From Typha latifolia (lineage: Eukaryota > Streptophyta > Magnoliopsida > Poales > Typhaceae): a DNA stretch of 64,000 nucleotides. Below are positions 33,376 through 52,739 of the stretch, in pieces. Every line of letters begins with the position of its first letter. Positions within the stretch are counted from its first letter, which is position 1. The stretch covers positions 4,030,001 through 4,094,000 of the forward strand of contig CM034111.1 in the NCBI GenBank assembly GCA_019914945.1, in the 5' to 3' direction. The notes beneath the pieces are model-generated. The model was given only the letters and a program-made list of their open reading frames with translations. It searched no databases and was not told the origin of the DNA. The position numbers and the translations under genes were made by a program.

Positions 33376-34867
33376 TCAATTCTGAACTCCTTCGACACCA
33401 CCCAAATCCTCGTAGAATACCCTCTTAAGCGTCTCCAAGTTCTCCGGCTCGAACGCCACGGCAAGAGACAACCCACCTTCTTCGCCAGGGCTATGCATGA
33501 TATACACCAACCCGGCAAATTGCAAACAAGCCCTTCCCATGTAAACCGGCTTCCCCCACCCGAAATCCGCCTCGTAAATCGGCAATCCTTGCCAATTGAT
33601 AACCCACATATCCGTCCCTGGGAGCGCCCAGTTCCCCTTCTGCAACCCCTTCACATCGCTGACGCCCTCCAAGTAGTCGACAAGCGAGCGGATGAACTCG
33701 TCATTTAGTCGAGCAGCTACCGCGCGGATCCTCTCCGCGTTTGATTGGATCGATTCGGATAGGACATCCTCGACGCGGGCGGCGGCGGATGCTCGGAAAA
33801 TGCCGTTGCCGAGGTAGCCGGCGGGGAGCGGCGGACTGACACGTGTGCGGGCGTCGGCTGTGAAGTAGAGCCGCGTCTGCTGGGTGTTCGACGGATTGCG
33901 GGCTTTACACGCGCATTTCCAGACGAAGGCGACGACCGCGGCGAAGGTGGAGATGGGTCTGCCTCCTTTAGTGGTTTTGAGGGAATTGAGTTGGGTTTTA
34001 GAGATCTTCAGGATCGTGGAGTCGAATGGGGACTTGGGCTGTGGTGGGGTTTGGGCGTGGTACTCGACGTGGTCGAAGGATATAGACGGTGGGGATCGAG
34101 CTTTGAGGATCGTGCGGTCGACTGATGGAGGGACGGTGACCTCGGCGCCCCGGGCGATGTCCGACCAGGTGTTGACGAAGTGGAGCGCGCCAAGCCCGTC
34201 GGCGGCGGTGTGGTGCACGGCGGCTCCCAAGCACACGCCCCCGCACTTGAAGAAGGTCACCTGCACCGAAGTTCAAACGATTTGTGAGTATAGTTTTTGC
34301 CATTTTCCTTTTGCTTTTCTTTTTCAGATGGATAAAAGATTTTACCAAAGGAAACGGTTTGAAGATAAAGATTAGTGAGGCTAGTGAGCCTATTATTTGG
34401 ATACGAACACTTGATATTTTCAACGCAATTAACAAGAAAAAAGGGGGGAAAGACACCGAAGAACTCACCTGAAACATGGCCAAGATGGGATTCCCAGCCT
34501 CCACAGAGGGCACGAACGTCATTCTCGTCTCAGTCGACGGGACGAACTCCCCCAAATCTTCTACCGTGGCTTCCGACCTAGCCACGACGAACAGAACCCC
34601 TTCTCCGGTGCACTGGATCTCGACCCGGCCGGTCCGGTCCAGGGCAAGCCGGCCGGCCAAGGGATAGAAGTAAACCAAGGTCTTGGCCAAGGAGGCCTTC
34701 ATCGTCTCCGGTGAGAAGAAGGTGGGATCCCCATTTGGCTTGTAGAAGTACACCGTTGGTGTGTGACTCCTGGCTACTAAGAGGTCTAGGTTTGATAGCC
34801 ATAGTGCATGCTTGGGAGTCTCCTCGCTTGGGACTACTAAGCTGGATTCCAATACCTTCACTTCCAT
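33376..34867 (-). CDS. BAHD-6, PHT/HCT-like BAHD acyltransferase
   Basis: Minus-strand exons 34469-34867 and 33376-34260 join in phase 0 across a 208-bp intron to give 427 aa. The start at 34867 is chosen because it yields the family-typical N-terminus '[20 protein letters not shown]'; an in-frame upstream ATG would add an unrelated Lys/Gly-rich extension. Motifs are 'TPTVYFYKPNG', 'YPLAGRL', canonical HTAAD at 150-154 followed by Gly, and DFGWG in 'YEADFGWGKP'. Of the genes in the window it looks closest to the monocot putrescine hydroxycinnamoyl transferase type (N-terminal 'PKHALWLSNLDLLVARSHTPTVY'), so it may make hydroxycinnamoyl amides; HCT activity is the alternative. It is transcribed opposite to BAHD-1 to -5. 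Confidence 0.88.
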
Positions 34868-37480
34868 CACTTGCAAACATACAAGAGACTTCCCCTTCTC
34901 TCCCTCTCCCTTTCCCTCTCCCTTTATCTCACTTATCATTGCACTAGTTAGAAAATTTTATAAATCACACCCCCTATTTTGCCAATTTTGTCATTCACAT
35001 TTCCTTTTGAGAATTTTATAATTCAATTCCTTATTTTATTTTTCTTCTAATTTTCGTTCAACAGCCTAAATTAACTTGAATAGTATCAACAAAAAATATT
35101 TTATTATAATATACTAAATAATTTATAGAATACGTAAATTTCCCTTGTCTCTTTTATTTATTTTATTTTCTCATATCTTCCTTCATCATGCCTAAGTCGA
35201 AAGTGTTGATCCTAAAATCAGAGTTGTCGAGATGCTCTACTCGCTCCACCTTCTCTGGGAAACCTCCAATTGGAACAAGGAGAGGAAGAAGAAGAAGAAG
35301 AGGAGGAGGAGGAGATAAAATGACGGTGTTGACGACTACGGTGAGAGGAGGTTGGGAAAGATGAAGGAAGATAATAGAGCGGTAGAAAGAAGGGGAGGAG
35401 ATAGTAGGAGTATTTTAGTAATTTAATTAATGTCGGTTAGTTAAAATAACTAAGTATTGAATAAAAATTTAAGAAAAAAAAATGTCCTAAAAAATAGAGT
35501 GTAAATCACAAAATAAATAAATTATATATTCTGATTTGTAATATTTCCTGCTAATTATCACACGTTTTTTTAAATTAAAATAACCAGTTACATTATTGTT
35601 TGTATTGTGCTAACAGTGCCCCTCTATTTTAAAGGGTTAATTACATTTTGTTTTTTGTGAATATTTTCTAAATTTCTTTTCCACAAATATCCCTAATTTA
35701 AGATAACTTTTACTCAAAGAGTCCATAAAATAATGGTGAAATCTACGTTGATTTTTCTTAGGTCAACGGTATTATATGGATAAAAAAAAAGTCCAGAGAT
35801 ATATGTAAAAAATTGTCTAGTTTTGGGGTTAATTATAATTATTCTTATTTTATACTTATGAATGAACTCCTATAACTGCGAGGTCAAAATATAATTAACT
35901 CATTTTTATAGATAGACTGTGAGTAAGTAAGCTAATTGTAAGTCACACAAAAAATTAGTTATTTTTAATATATAAATCGAGTAACTAAGTGATACTGATA
36001 ATAAATTTAAATTAAGTGTGTTAGCAAACTATATAACTAATAATTTTTAAATATAAATCGCTAATATAATTATAAAGTGCTAAATGAGTTAAAACTCGTA
36101 GGTTGAGAATCTATCCATAGATATATTAAAATTTAAAATACGTATTTTATTATAATCAATTTGATCAATAGATCTACTTGGGGCAGGATTATCGAATGCG
36201 TGTCTATAAACAGCAGGCATAATTATTATGATCATGCTATGGAAATTAAATTGGGAGAGAGCTCATCGTGGGCATATAATAAATACAATTGATATATTAA
36301 ATAACAAATATCTATGTAATAGAATGGTAACGATAACAAACTTAAGGGGAAAATATAATTTACACTTATGTAGTTAGACTAAAATTCAGAATGTTATTAT
36401 TATAGTTTCAACCTATATACAACTGCTTCATCGATATTAATTTATTTATAAAAAGACTCAAATACCCTTTCATTTTGTAGCAATTAATTAACAAATATGT
36501 CTTTTTCTTGTGAAAATAATTTTGTCTTTTTCTTTTCTAATCCCGATCTTTCTCACTTTTACATTTTAGACGGTATAAATATTTTAAAATAAGATAACAT
36601 AAAAATCTAAATAGCCAAACGTGTAACACTTTTAATAGAGAATTATTGCTACCATTAGTCTTTAATGATCTTATATAGATTTGAATTACAAGGAAGCTAA
36701 GCGACGTAAATAAAAATTTACGACGGCATTTTAGACATTGACCTAATTGTATGGAATAAAAGTATGATAAATTTCCAGCTTCTCTTTACTCTAACTTCCA
36801 AGCTTCATGGTGATTTTAACATCAGGAAGCTTTGATGCAATATTAGGCACAACTTGCTAGTATATATGTTATACAAACAGTGATCATCATCTTCACGAGG
36901 GGACCGTAATAAAAAGTATACTTGTTGCTATATATATGTGGAGAATCCAATGTAAACTTGGATCTAGATCCCATAGCAGGGAGTGAGGGGACTCAAGTTC
37001 TGGTACCAAACTAAGAGGACAAGTCTGGGCAGCACCAGAAACACATTCCTCTGAAGAACAAAATATACTTGGATTATACTGGCAGACACATTCGAGATTT
37101 ATAAGCAGCCATTAGTTATTAGCATTTTGTAGAATTTGGAAGTGTCAGGTGAAAATGGATAATTATTATATTAATTATGTTATTTTTTTTACATCTAAAC
37201 AGCATAAAATGACGGACTTTCAAGAAGTTATTGCTTATTTTTTTTCTACTTTCTAGCTTTGGTGCACACCAACGAAGTTAAATTGTATTTCCATGTCGTA
37301 ATATGACCCAATATTATATTATATATCTAAAGAAAAATTAGCAATCAAAAAACAAAGGGCGATTTGTAATAAAAATTCCTTCAATTTTCTCAGAAATATA
37401 TATCTCAAATTATTAAATTACAATTTTGGGTTTTTTGACGGTATTAATCCTAACAATTTTTTTTTAAAATGTTGTGTCCT
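34868..37480. other. BAHD-6 upstream region and spacer
   Basis: AT-rich. Next to the gene, 34890-34925 is CT-rich ('tctccctctcc', i.e. GA-rich on the BAHD-6 strand). 35280-35400 holds a GAA/GAG-rich simple stretch. No gene recognised up to 37480. Confidence 0.4.
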
Positions 37481-37489
37481 AAAAAAAGG

Positions 37490-37930
37490 TCACGCATCTA
37501 TATACAACTGTACACTCTAATTTTCAACAATATGTATATTGAGATTTTTAAAAAAATACATTACTTATGTAATTTATACGCATTGCCTATGCAAAAGGTA
37601 CGCTTTAATTTTTAGCAATATGCGTATAGAGATTTTTAAAATATATGTCACATATTACTTACGTAATTTATATGCATCGTCTATACAAAAGGTACGTTCT
37701 AATTTTCAATAATATGCACATTGAAATTTAAAAGAAACGTCATGTGTCATCCATGTAATTTATTTTTATCATCTATGCAAAATATATACTGTAATTTTCA
37801 ACAATATGCGCATCGAGATATTAAAAATACGTCATGCATCACCTATATAATTTATACGCATCGTCTATGCAAAAGTTACGCTCTAATTTTTAACAATGTG
37901 TGCATCGTGATTAAACGGTTGGATTGAATT
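37490..37930. repeat. ~90-bp tandem repeat array, inverted copy
   Basis: The reverse complement matches the array at 32690-33290. It has about four and a half units, with 'catcg/cattg' cores at about 37580, 37675, 37769 and 37859 (period 90-95 bp). Its flank 'tctaa(t)ttttt...gagaaaagataaat' corresponds in reverse to the flank at 32700-32720. The two arrays therefore look like two inverted insertions of one element family rather than independent simple repeats. Confidence 0.75.
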
Positions 37931-38236
37931 AGAGAAAAGATAAATTAATAAAAAAGCCTGAAATTATAATTCAAAGGCCTATTTTTATCAATTAAAAAAT
38001 TAAAGAACTTTTAATCGCTCCGAAAAACAAAGACTTACGTCATGGTGATTATTTTTTAGATAATCCAAATATGACGATCAAAAAGCCCGCCTAAGCATAA
38101 AAACTTTCTTTTAGAGAAAGTGAGGTTTTCTTCTATGTATGTACAACTCCTGTGAGATCTTCAAGAAGTGCCAAAGCTTCACCAACTAGAAAGTTGCAAA
38201 TGTCAGACTCCTTCATATTAAGTATAAGTTCCTCTT

Positions 38237-38750
38237 AATTAGGGGTGACAATCGAGTCAGGTTAGCCGGTTCCGATTGAGATAGATTCGGATTGGGTCAT
38301 AATAATGCAAACAAAAATACGATTTGTTTATTAAACGAGTTAGAATTTTTAAACATTAATATGATCCATCTATTAAACGGTTTACACGAGTCATAAACGA
38401 GTTATCGAGTGGTACAAATTATTTAAATTTTTATAAGCTATTCAGTTTATAAACGAATTAACGGGTGGTATAAATTATTCAGATTATAAATGAGTTTATT
38501 CAAGTTGTAAACGAGTTTATTCAGATTATAAATAGATTTTTTTTTGTGTTATAAATGAATTAATCTAGTCGTAAACGGGTTAGTCGGGACATGAACGGTT
38601 ATCGTGATATAAACAAGTTAGCGGATATGGTTATAAACGGGTTAATCAAATTGTGGTAATAAACATGAACACAATATATTTAATAATCAAGTTAGAGGGA
38701 TTGACTAAATGATTGAACCTGATTAAACTATACGCAAACTCATTTAACTT
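38237..38750. repeat. Interspersed 'ataaacgagtta' repeat, possible transposon fragment
   Basis: It starts near 'aattaggggtgacaat' and is filled with degenerate 'cgggtta/ataaacg' motifs. The 514 bp are flanked by a 10-bp direct repeat AGTTCCTCTT (38227-38236 and 38751-38760), but no matching inverted terminus is visible at the right end. It resembles the start of the hAT-type element at 39318 ('taggggtga'). Confidence 0.5.
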
Positions 38751-38760
38751 AGTTCCTCTT

Positions 38761-39309
38761 CATGATGCATCCAACTGTTCATATAGCATGTTCAGTCCTC
38801 TAGAAAGGGGCCCCCTTAGTTTGACTAGAGTCTTGTGGGGGGATAAGATGGTAGCGGTAGGCAGAGAAGAATTTAGAATTTGATCGATCTACTTCTGGAA
38901 TTACTTCCAACCGAGGTGATGACAACATGCCTCAAGACAAGCCTCTTTCACTTATACAGAATAAAGTCAGTATTAATATAATTCTTTTAATTCATTATTC
39001 TAGCATAAGAGAACTTATGCCAGTTTAAGTTACTCTACTATTTAATTGTATACTAATATAATGTGTAATCATTATATTTGATATGATATAAGTTAAAATA
39101 ATAAGTTGATAAAAAGATTAAAATACTTTTTATAATGAATGAATGAGGAGAAGAGAAGAAAGAGGGAAAATAATTAAAATGATAGTTAATTGAAATAATG
39201 TCTTTCAAAAGTAAAATAGTAATTAGTAAATATAAAAATATTAGATCTAAGATGAGGAGAGAGAAGTATGCATTACTATACCAGTATATGCCTAAGTGAT
39301 TGTTTCATA
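38761..39309. other. Spacer
   Basis: No gene or clear repeat. Confidence 0.35.
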
Positions 39310-39908
39310 CTTCCATTTAGGGGTGAAAACGGATCGGATACTGATCAGATAGTACTCAACCCATATCCGGATCTATATTTTTAGTCTGGATACGGATTCG
39401 AATACGGATATTTGACGGATAGCAAAATTTAAAACCATATCTTAACTAAACGGATACGAATAATTTTCGGATAGAGGATCGGATCTTAAATGGATATTGA
39501 TTAAATTTAAAATAATTATAATATTTTATTTAGATATAATTTATACAAAATTATTAAGAGTTTTATGACAAATAATTTTTTTGTATGTCAAATTTATAAA
39601 ATTAGAGAAATTAATCTCTATAAATAATATATAACATATTATTAGTAACAATATTAATATTTACTATTTAAATAAGCAAATAAAAACTATAAATCTTAAA
39701 AAATATGCAGGTAAACGGATATCCGATATCTGTATCCGAACTCGAAAAATATTTCCGACCTGTATCTGAATCTGTATCCGAATTTTTTTTAAAAATTGTA
39801 TCCGTATCCGAATCGGATAGAAATTTTTTATTCGAATCCGATCCGAATCGGGTCGAATAGCGGGTCGGGTCAGAGTTAATCCGACCCGTTTTCACCCCTA
39901 CTTCCATT
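39310..39908. mobile_element. Non-autonomous hAT-type element
   Basis: The element spans 39318-39900 (583 bp). Its terminal inverted repeats begin TAGGGGTGAAAACGG and match over 22 bp with one mismatch. It is bounded by an 8-bp target-site duplication CTTCCATT at 39310-39317 and 39901-39908, the hallmark of hAT transposons. The interior is made of 'cggatacgaat/atccgtatccgaat' subterminal repeats on both sides and an AT-rich centre without transposase. A 79-codon minus-strand frame (39668-39907) is only a translation of these repeats. Confidence 0.85.
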
Positions 39909-40451
39909 GCTTCATTAGTATAAGCCTATTCTTATTCAACAAATGAATGGGGCAAAACCATTCTGGGCCTTTTGGAAAGTCCTACATTAAGGAAAGTAAG
40001 ATAACAAGTCCATGCTAATTGATTGCAAAATAAGTTTGTTACTTTAAGAACATAAATAAATAGTTATTAGCTTTATTCTCTAGAAAAGAAGGGGGAAAAA
40101 AAAAAAACTCTGCCCTCACAGGTCTTTGTAGCAATTGTAAAAGAGCTGATTGATCGTAAAACAAGTTTATTTCTCATTTAATGAAGAAAAGCATACACAT
40201 GGCAAGAAATATAGGAAGTCTTTGAAATGAATAATTTCCTTTCAACTGCTGACCCCATGGTTCCCCTAGGGAGTGATTTCTACTTCCAATGAATCACAAA
40301 TCATATGCCACTTATCATAATATATAGCTTAGAGATTTCCCCAAGCACTTTTAGTAGCTAATTCTAACTCCCAAGTATCCTCCTATCTCTCCATCCATCT
40401 GCTTAAGAAGTAGAGACATAGATGAATTGGCGCATCTCTTTAATGGCTTTT
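39909..40451. other. 3' flank of the carboxypeptidase-like gene
   Basis: No gene. AT-rich, presumably containing the 3' UTR of the minus-strand gene that ends at 40452. Confidence 0.4.
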
Positions 40452-46612
<6,161 letters not shown>

Positions 46613-46630
46613 TCACTCAAGTAGGGGTGC

Positions 46631-46874
46631 ATATATATAAGATTACAAGGACAATTATAGGCTTTGGAGTTTGGATGGGCTCTGAGTCTGATGCTAGATT
46701 TGGTAGCTAGGCCTCCTTTCTAGATGATATGGCAGTGCATTTAACAATGGCGTGCATATATGTGTGGGTTATAGGTGAGAGAAGGGTAGATAACGTCCTA
46801 CATTGCCATTAATATTTGCTTCAGAGATGGAGTTAGCCCAAAGGATAGACCCATAAATGCAATCCCATCCAATG

Positions 46875-46937
<63 letters not shown>
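46631..46937 (-). promoter_or_regulatory. Putative promoter of the carboxypeptidase-like gene with GA tract
   Basis: A TATATATA stretch at 46631-46640 lies about 40 bp before the start codon on the minus strand. This is rather close, so the leader would be very short or another TATA-like site further up is used. A perfect 58-bp (CT)n on the plus strand at 46880-46937 reads as (GA)n on the gene strand; GAGA-type tracts can bind BBR/BPC factors in plants. The assignment is inferred from position. Confidence 0.4.
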
Positions 46938-46938
<1 letters not shown>

Positions 46939-47575
46939 GATCTGTTTGTGTGTGAATGTGGAAAGGTAAGTGGATGAAGGTAGATGAGCTTGGGGACTCG
47001 GTGAGAAGTGAAGAGACTTGGGGTTTTGTTGAACAACATAAAGAGGTTTGAGCACTCGGTAAGGAGCAAGATGTTGGTCTTATCGTGTGAGCTTTCCTAG
47101 GTGGAAGTAGGACAAGTTTGGGAACTAATACAACTGTTACCTTTAGCCCAAAATTTAACACATATATTAGCGATGTTTAAAGAACAAAAACATAAGAATA
47201 TGATATTATGCAGAAGACAATATTTCTAAAATGACAAAATTACACTTAAAGAATTGATCAATTGTGGAGGCTTAAGGTTAGAATTTAGCGCGCGCCACAC
47301 TAATTAAATCAGTGCCCATAAAATTTGAACTTGAAATTATTCATCTGTCTCTTTGATACTCTGTGCATAATATTATGTTTAAGTTAGTATCAATTCTAAA
47401 TATATAAAAACACTAGGCAATAAAATTGTGTAAATCTCATCAACGTCCTTAACGAGAAATCATCATGTGCTTTTAATTATTACTATTATTATTTTTAAAG
47501 ATCATTGTACTTTTAAGTTACTCTTGGTTTGATATAATGGTGAATATTTTTTTGTTGCAAACTAGATCTGTGACA
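46938..47575. other. Spacer
   Basis: No supported gene. Minus-strand frames running through the GA tract are repeat artefacts. Confidence 0.35.
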
Positions 47576-49500
47576 ATTTGTTAGTAGGAAAATTCAAAAA
47601 AATTTGTGGTTAATAGCCTCATAAGTCTTGTATCTAATGACTTTTGAATGAAGTAATTCCGAGGTCGGAATAAAAAGATATGACTGAAACAGTGAAGGAA
47701 TGTCAAAATTGGATAGAAATAGAAATACTGGTATTATGGCGGCCGTCGGCCGGTGAATAGCTGTGAGATAGTGGTCGGTCATATGAGTGGGTGGCTCATG
47801 AAGGTAGAAATTGGGTTTCTAGATTAGATCTATTCCTAGGAAAATAAATGGCTACGATTAAAAGAGTAAATATGAGGTAATAAAATTAATTAAAGTCAAT
47901 ATTCATTTCATGATAATAATAATCCATGACCACTCCTATTTATAAGAGTAGAGTCATAGCAAACTGGATCCAACTAGCGTAGATACGCAAATTATTTGCT
48001 TTAATTTAAATTTAAAATTAATTAAGTAAATTTGACTCAACCTAACTGTCTCGACCCTCGTGGTAGGATTGTACTCAATCCACCACACACTTCTTTTCAA
48101 GGTGACTAATCCTTCACATTCTTGTACTCGTATAGCCTCTCATGCTAGTCGGAGGACTCAAGTTCTTCTTTTTCTTCAAGACCGCCGAAGAACATGACTT
48201 GAGTTAGTTGACGCTTGCACTAGTGACCCCGAGTAGAGCAATTATCATAATAGAAGCACAAACCCTTTTGCCTATGGTCTTCCAAGTCATTTGGCATGAA
48301 TCGTCACGTGATCTGTTGTTGATTCTACTGGACCACTTGTGCAGGCTAGGCCGAGGTAGGTGCAATCGCTAGTGGGCCTTGGGCATGGGCCATGATCATC
48401 TTCTCTTCCTTGCGGATCTAATTCAGCTGATCTAATTTGGACTTCATCGGAATCGCTAGTGAGAAGGTCTCTTTAGAAATAATGGACCTCAAGGCTTTGA
48501 AATCAGCTTGAATGTCAGTCCAGAGCTCATTGATGAATGTGCTCTTCAGAGCCAACTCTAACTAGTTGGTGACCTAGTTATAGATCTATTCAAACTCCTA
48601 CCGATAAGCCAAACTATTGGTAATTAGTGAATGTGCTCTTCACCACCAATGGATTTTCGACATGGCTGACAACGATGGGCAGTGGTGCTTTGCCAGGATG
48701 GCCTATGTCAAGGTTTGCAATGCCTTGTCGAGTAGTTCAGTGTTCTCCATGGTATATTTTGTGGCTTTATTTGTTGGATCCTTCAAAGATCTCATGGATT
48801 CAAGTATTGCCTTCGCCCACACGGGTGGTTCGTCAATAGCGGTGACTAGTAGTGGTGGCGTCAAAGAAGCTTCCATAGGGATGGAGATGAGTTTTTAATC
48901 CTCTATAATAGCGATCTCTCTCAGATTTGCTTTGGATCGCATGTTCACCGTTGACCAAAGAATGACGACTATGATACTACTATTACAAATCAAATCTGAA
49001 CTCATCAATTAGCATGAAAAATTTAGAATTTTTATAGGTAATAGCCTATCAAATCTATGGCTTTAGAATGAAGTGATTCTGATGTCGGGATGAAAAGATA
49101 TGCCTGAAATAGTAGAAGAAGGTCAAAACTAGATAGAAATAGAAATGTCGACATTGCAGCAATCGTCGGTGGGTGGTGGACGGTCATGAGTGATGGAGGT
49201 GGACCGTATATGTAGGTGGCTCGTGGAGGTATGATTAGTGTTTCTATATTAAATCTACTCCTAAATGCGAGGTAATAAAATTAACTTAAATCAATATTTA
49301 TTTAATAATAATAAATAACCAACGATCCCTCTTATTTATAGAAGTAAAGTCATAGCGGGTGAAAATTCAATTTGCATTATTGGGCTTACATATATAGATT
49401 ATCTGATTTAATTTAAATTTAAAAGTAAGAAGCAAAATCAATTAATTGGACTCGACTTGATTTAACGTGACTAGATTCTCGAGGTCGGATCATATAAATT
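47576..49500 (-). mobile_element. Gypsy-type non-autonomous LTR element (minus strand)
   Basis: Two diverged direct repeats of about 450-480 bp (47576-48060 and 49010-49500) enclose about 950 bp. Shared stretches include 'agatatg(a/c)ctgaaa(c/t)ag', 'aggtaataaaattaa' and 'tatttata-agtagagtcatagc'. The internal sequence on the minus strand encodes a gag with frame breaks, ending in a 'KGLCFYYDNCSTRGH-CKR' zinc-finger-like segment (about 48265-48190). A sequence resembling the initiator-Met primer site ('gactatgatactac') lies at about 48967-48980 beside the right repeat. No pol is present, so it would depend on another element. Confidence 0.7.
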
Positions 49501-52500
49501 TTTTTTATAACAATTTAAAATATTTTTGTATACAAACTCTAGCATGTTCATGGCCCATCTAGTTATGATCCAAATAAATAGTTTGTCCACCAAAAGGGAG
49601 AAGTATATTAGTTGGCATAACCATTTCCTTCTTATTTTTCTCTATGGTTGGTAAGATGGAATTAGTTCATTACCTCAATGCATGGGGTCCTCTTTCTTAT
49701 AACTTTAATCCTCTTGGGCCCCATAGTGTTTGACCATTACACAGTATACCCATGCCAACTCAAAAAAAAACTAAAAGAATACTCTATTTGGAGGGCAACC
49801 TCTTGGGCTATTTTGCCTGTCTCCTAGTGAGAAGCTGATAAGAGTGACGTCCCATGCGATCTCTTTTTTGTGTTTCTTATTGCATTCCCAAGACCAAGTT
49901 GGTACTTAAGATTTACGAAAACTATATATTTTCCCTATAGATAGACTAAAATATATAAAGTGACTTCCTGTTTCTTTAACTCATTTTGTCCAAAATTAAC
50001 AGCGGAGAGATATATTTTTTTGTTAAAAACTTTTATACTTTTGACCACTTTACTATTTATATTGTATCATTGAAATATTTGTGATATTCAAATTAGAAAA
50101 GTGATAAAATTTGAAATGAAAGAGATGTAAAAAGGATTTCCACAAATTTTTTTTACAATATGTTGTTGTAAATGGTTATGTTTTTATATTAATACTAATT
50201 TGTAAAGTTTTATCCAAAAATATATAGTTATAACACATACGACATAGATTTTTTTATATATTAGGCATTTAAAGATGGTTCTATTAAGATAAAAAAATGA
50301 CTGAAAAAGTTTTTCTAGGAAGCCTTTTAACACATGAGAGTGTCATGATGTTGATTTGCATTGCTTTAAGAGCAATTTTTATATATTGTGGTAGAGGTAT
50401 ATAGAAGGATTTTTGGCCTAACTCTAAGACATCTATTTCTTTACTTTTTGGAGTATTTTGGAGATCATTATTAAGGCTTTGGAAGAATTTGTGATAGAAG
50501 ATACTAAATAAATTTTTTATACATCTCATCTACTTTGCATCTTGTGGGAGTTCATCTCAAGGGTCGTTGATTCAATGGCTATTGAGGTTTTGAACCGATC
50601 ACAAAAAATAGTACATCCATGAGGGAGTTGGGAAAATAATTATAGACAGAATTATGGAGATCAACGAGTTATTTATAAGCATCTTGTAATTACTATACTC
50701 ATATTAGTGATTAGTTTGATCTTGAATAGGATCTATGATTTTTTTATCATAGTTTTTAGAAAATTTTCTACGTAAAGTATCTTGTTTCTACGATTGCTCA
50801 ATTAATTTTTGTACATTTTTTTTAAAAAATTTTGTGTAGGTTTGTTTCCTGTGGTTTATATATTTTCTTTTCAAAACTTATGTCAAGTAGTTGCATATCA
50901 TTTAGAACTATAATAGATTAAATAATATAATAAAAGTTCAAGAAGACACTTTAAATTTTAGTCCTGATGTAAAGTATATTTATCGCCCCTCAGATTTAAC
51001 TTACAATCAATATTAGATAGTAGGTGAAACCTTTCTCATGCATCTAATTATGAGGGATCATGTTTATCAAATGGGGTTACCCCATCCGTGATTTACAACT
51101 TGTCTTATCTATTCTAAACTATAATTAACACTTAATAAGACAAAAGCCTCACCTTTTAAGATTCCATTTCTTTCAAGGGCAGCTCCTCTACTATAATTAA
51201 CACTTAGGTTTTAGTTTGTTCTTAGGCCATTAGACTTTTGTCCTTGTTCTTTCTCTCTCATAATAATAGGACCCGGAAATTTTGGGTCGGTATAGTTTAC
51301 TAAGTTGATTTGGCTTTGAATTCTTATTCAAAGCTATGTGTGGCATGACATAAGGTAGTAGAATTAATGGGAAGACATTGACTATATCTGGAGAGGCTGA
51401 ATTGGGATGTCCACCTATTCTACTCCCAGTAGAAACCTTAACCACTCTGATCCTTTGGAGTGGAGAGCAATGGGGTTCACTCTTCAAGGTTTGAATTCAA
51501 GGGGGAAAAAGAAGGATTGAATTCAATACAAGCCTATATGCAAGAATATCTTTTTGAGTGATTTGAATTGAAAAATAAAATGGGGTTTGGTTTTACAAGA
51601 ACATTTGATAGGATTTTCAACAATTCTACCTATTAAATTTTTTTATATATAAATTGAATTAAATTTTAACATCTGTAATATGACATAATATCACATTATA
51701 GATCTAAAAATTATTAATATATAATTTGTTTCCTATACTATCTAAAATATAACACTGTGCACTCTTAATAAAACGTACAGATTTATAATATTTTAAATAA
51801 TTCAGAGGCAAATTTTACATTATTATTTTTCAGAGCTACAACATGATACTGATTCATAAACACTAATATGTAATTAAACTTTTTTTTTATAAAAAAAACT
51901 TCTTGTGAATAGGTTTTATCCATAGACTAGGATTGGGTTAGCTATGCGATGCCCAAGAAGTATTAATTTTTGCCGACCAAGCAAGACGACAAGGGATTCG
52001 GTGTCTCGTTAACTCCAATCTACATTACATGCATGCATGGGAACAAGCACTAAAACGTCAATGTTGGGAATCTGGCATGCACACGAACCTTCATAAGCTA
52101 AATAGCAGAGCTAGTTAGCAATAGGTTCCGACATCGAAAGAAATGTAAAAAATTTCTTATTATGCACCGGTAAGATAGTTTTTTCGTTTGGCATGCATGC
52201 TTGATGTGATCCGAACCTAATCGGATAACATGAAAGAATATTAGACTTATTCGGACGAGCCTATTTATTTTGATTTATCACCTACTATATTTATTCATCT
52301 GCTATTTTGATTGAGTCATAGTAAACTCAATCATATGCTAATTTTGAACTAATTCGTTAAGTCGTTTCTTTATAATTCCAATTCGAATCGGAGTCGAGTT
52401 AGCATCTACATGCATGTGGAGAGCAACTCATTTATGTTTATGGAATTATTGAAGCTTATCTCTAACTCTAATCTCTCATCTCCTCTATCTTCCTCACATT

Positions 52501-52540
52501 CTCCCTATCTCTCTTAAGTCCTTCAACTTAGCCATCGCTT
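49501..52540. other. Spacer without recognised content
   Basis: AT-rich. Frames of 80-85 codons near 50284-50529 and 51230-51487 (minus) show no domain, no conserved motif and no splice partner that I could identify. I leave this region unannotated. Confidence 0.4.
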
Positions 52541-52739
52541 ATTGTCACAGCCAATGCATCCTCTCTCCACTTTCCTTCTAAATCTTAGATCTACTCAAGC
52601 CACTACCTCCACGCTAATTAACATTACTATTATCATTTCTGTTTACATCCTTGATATATCTTTCATCCTCACTGAAACTATCACCAAACTACCCACCACG
52701 ATCATCACAAATCCACCTCTAAGATCAGACCATTAATAT

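Noticed and set aside
39668..39907. 'DSDTDSDTG'-type protein
   Set aside because: It lies inside the hAT-type element and simply reads its subterminal repeats.
46769..47161. 130-codon minus-strand frame with an Arg-Glu run
   Set aside because: The run is the (GA)n microsatellite; the rest has no domain.
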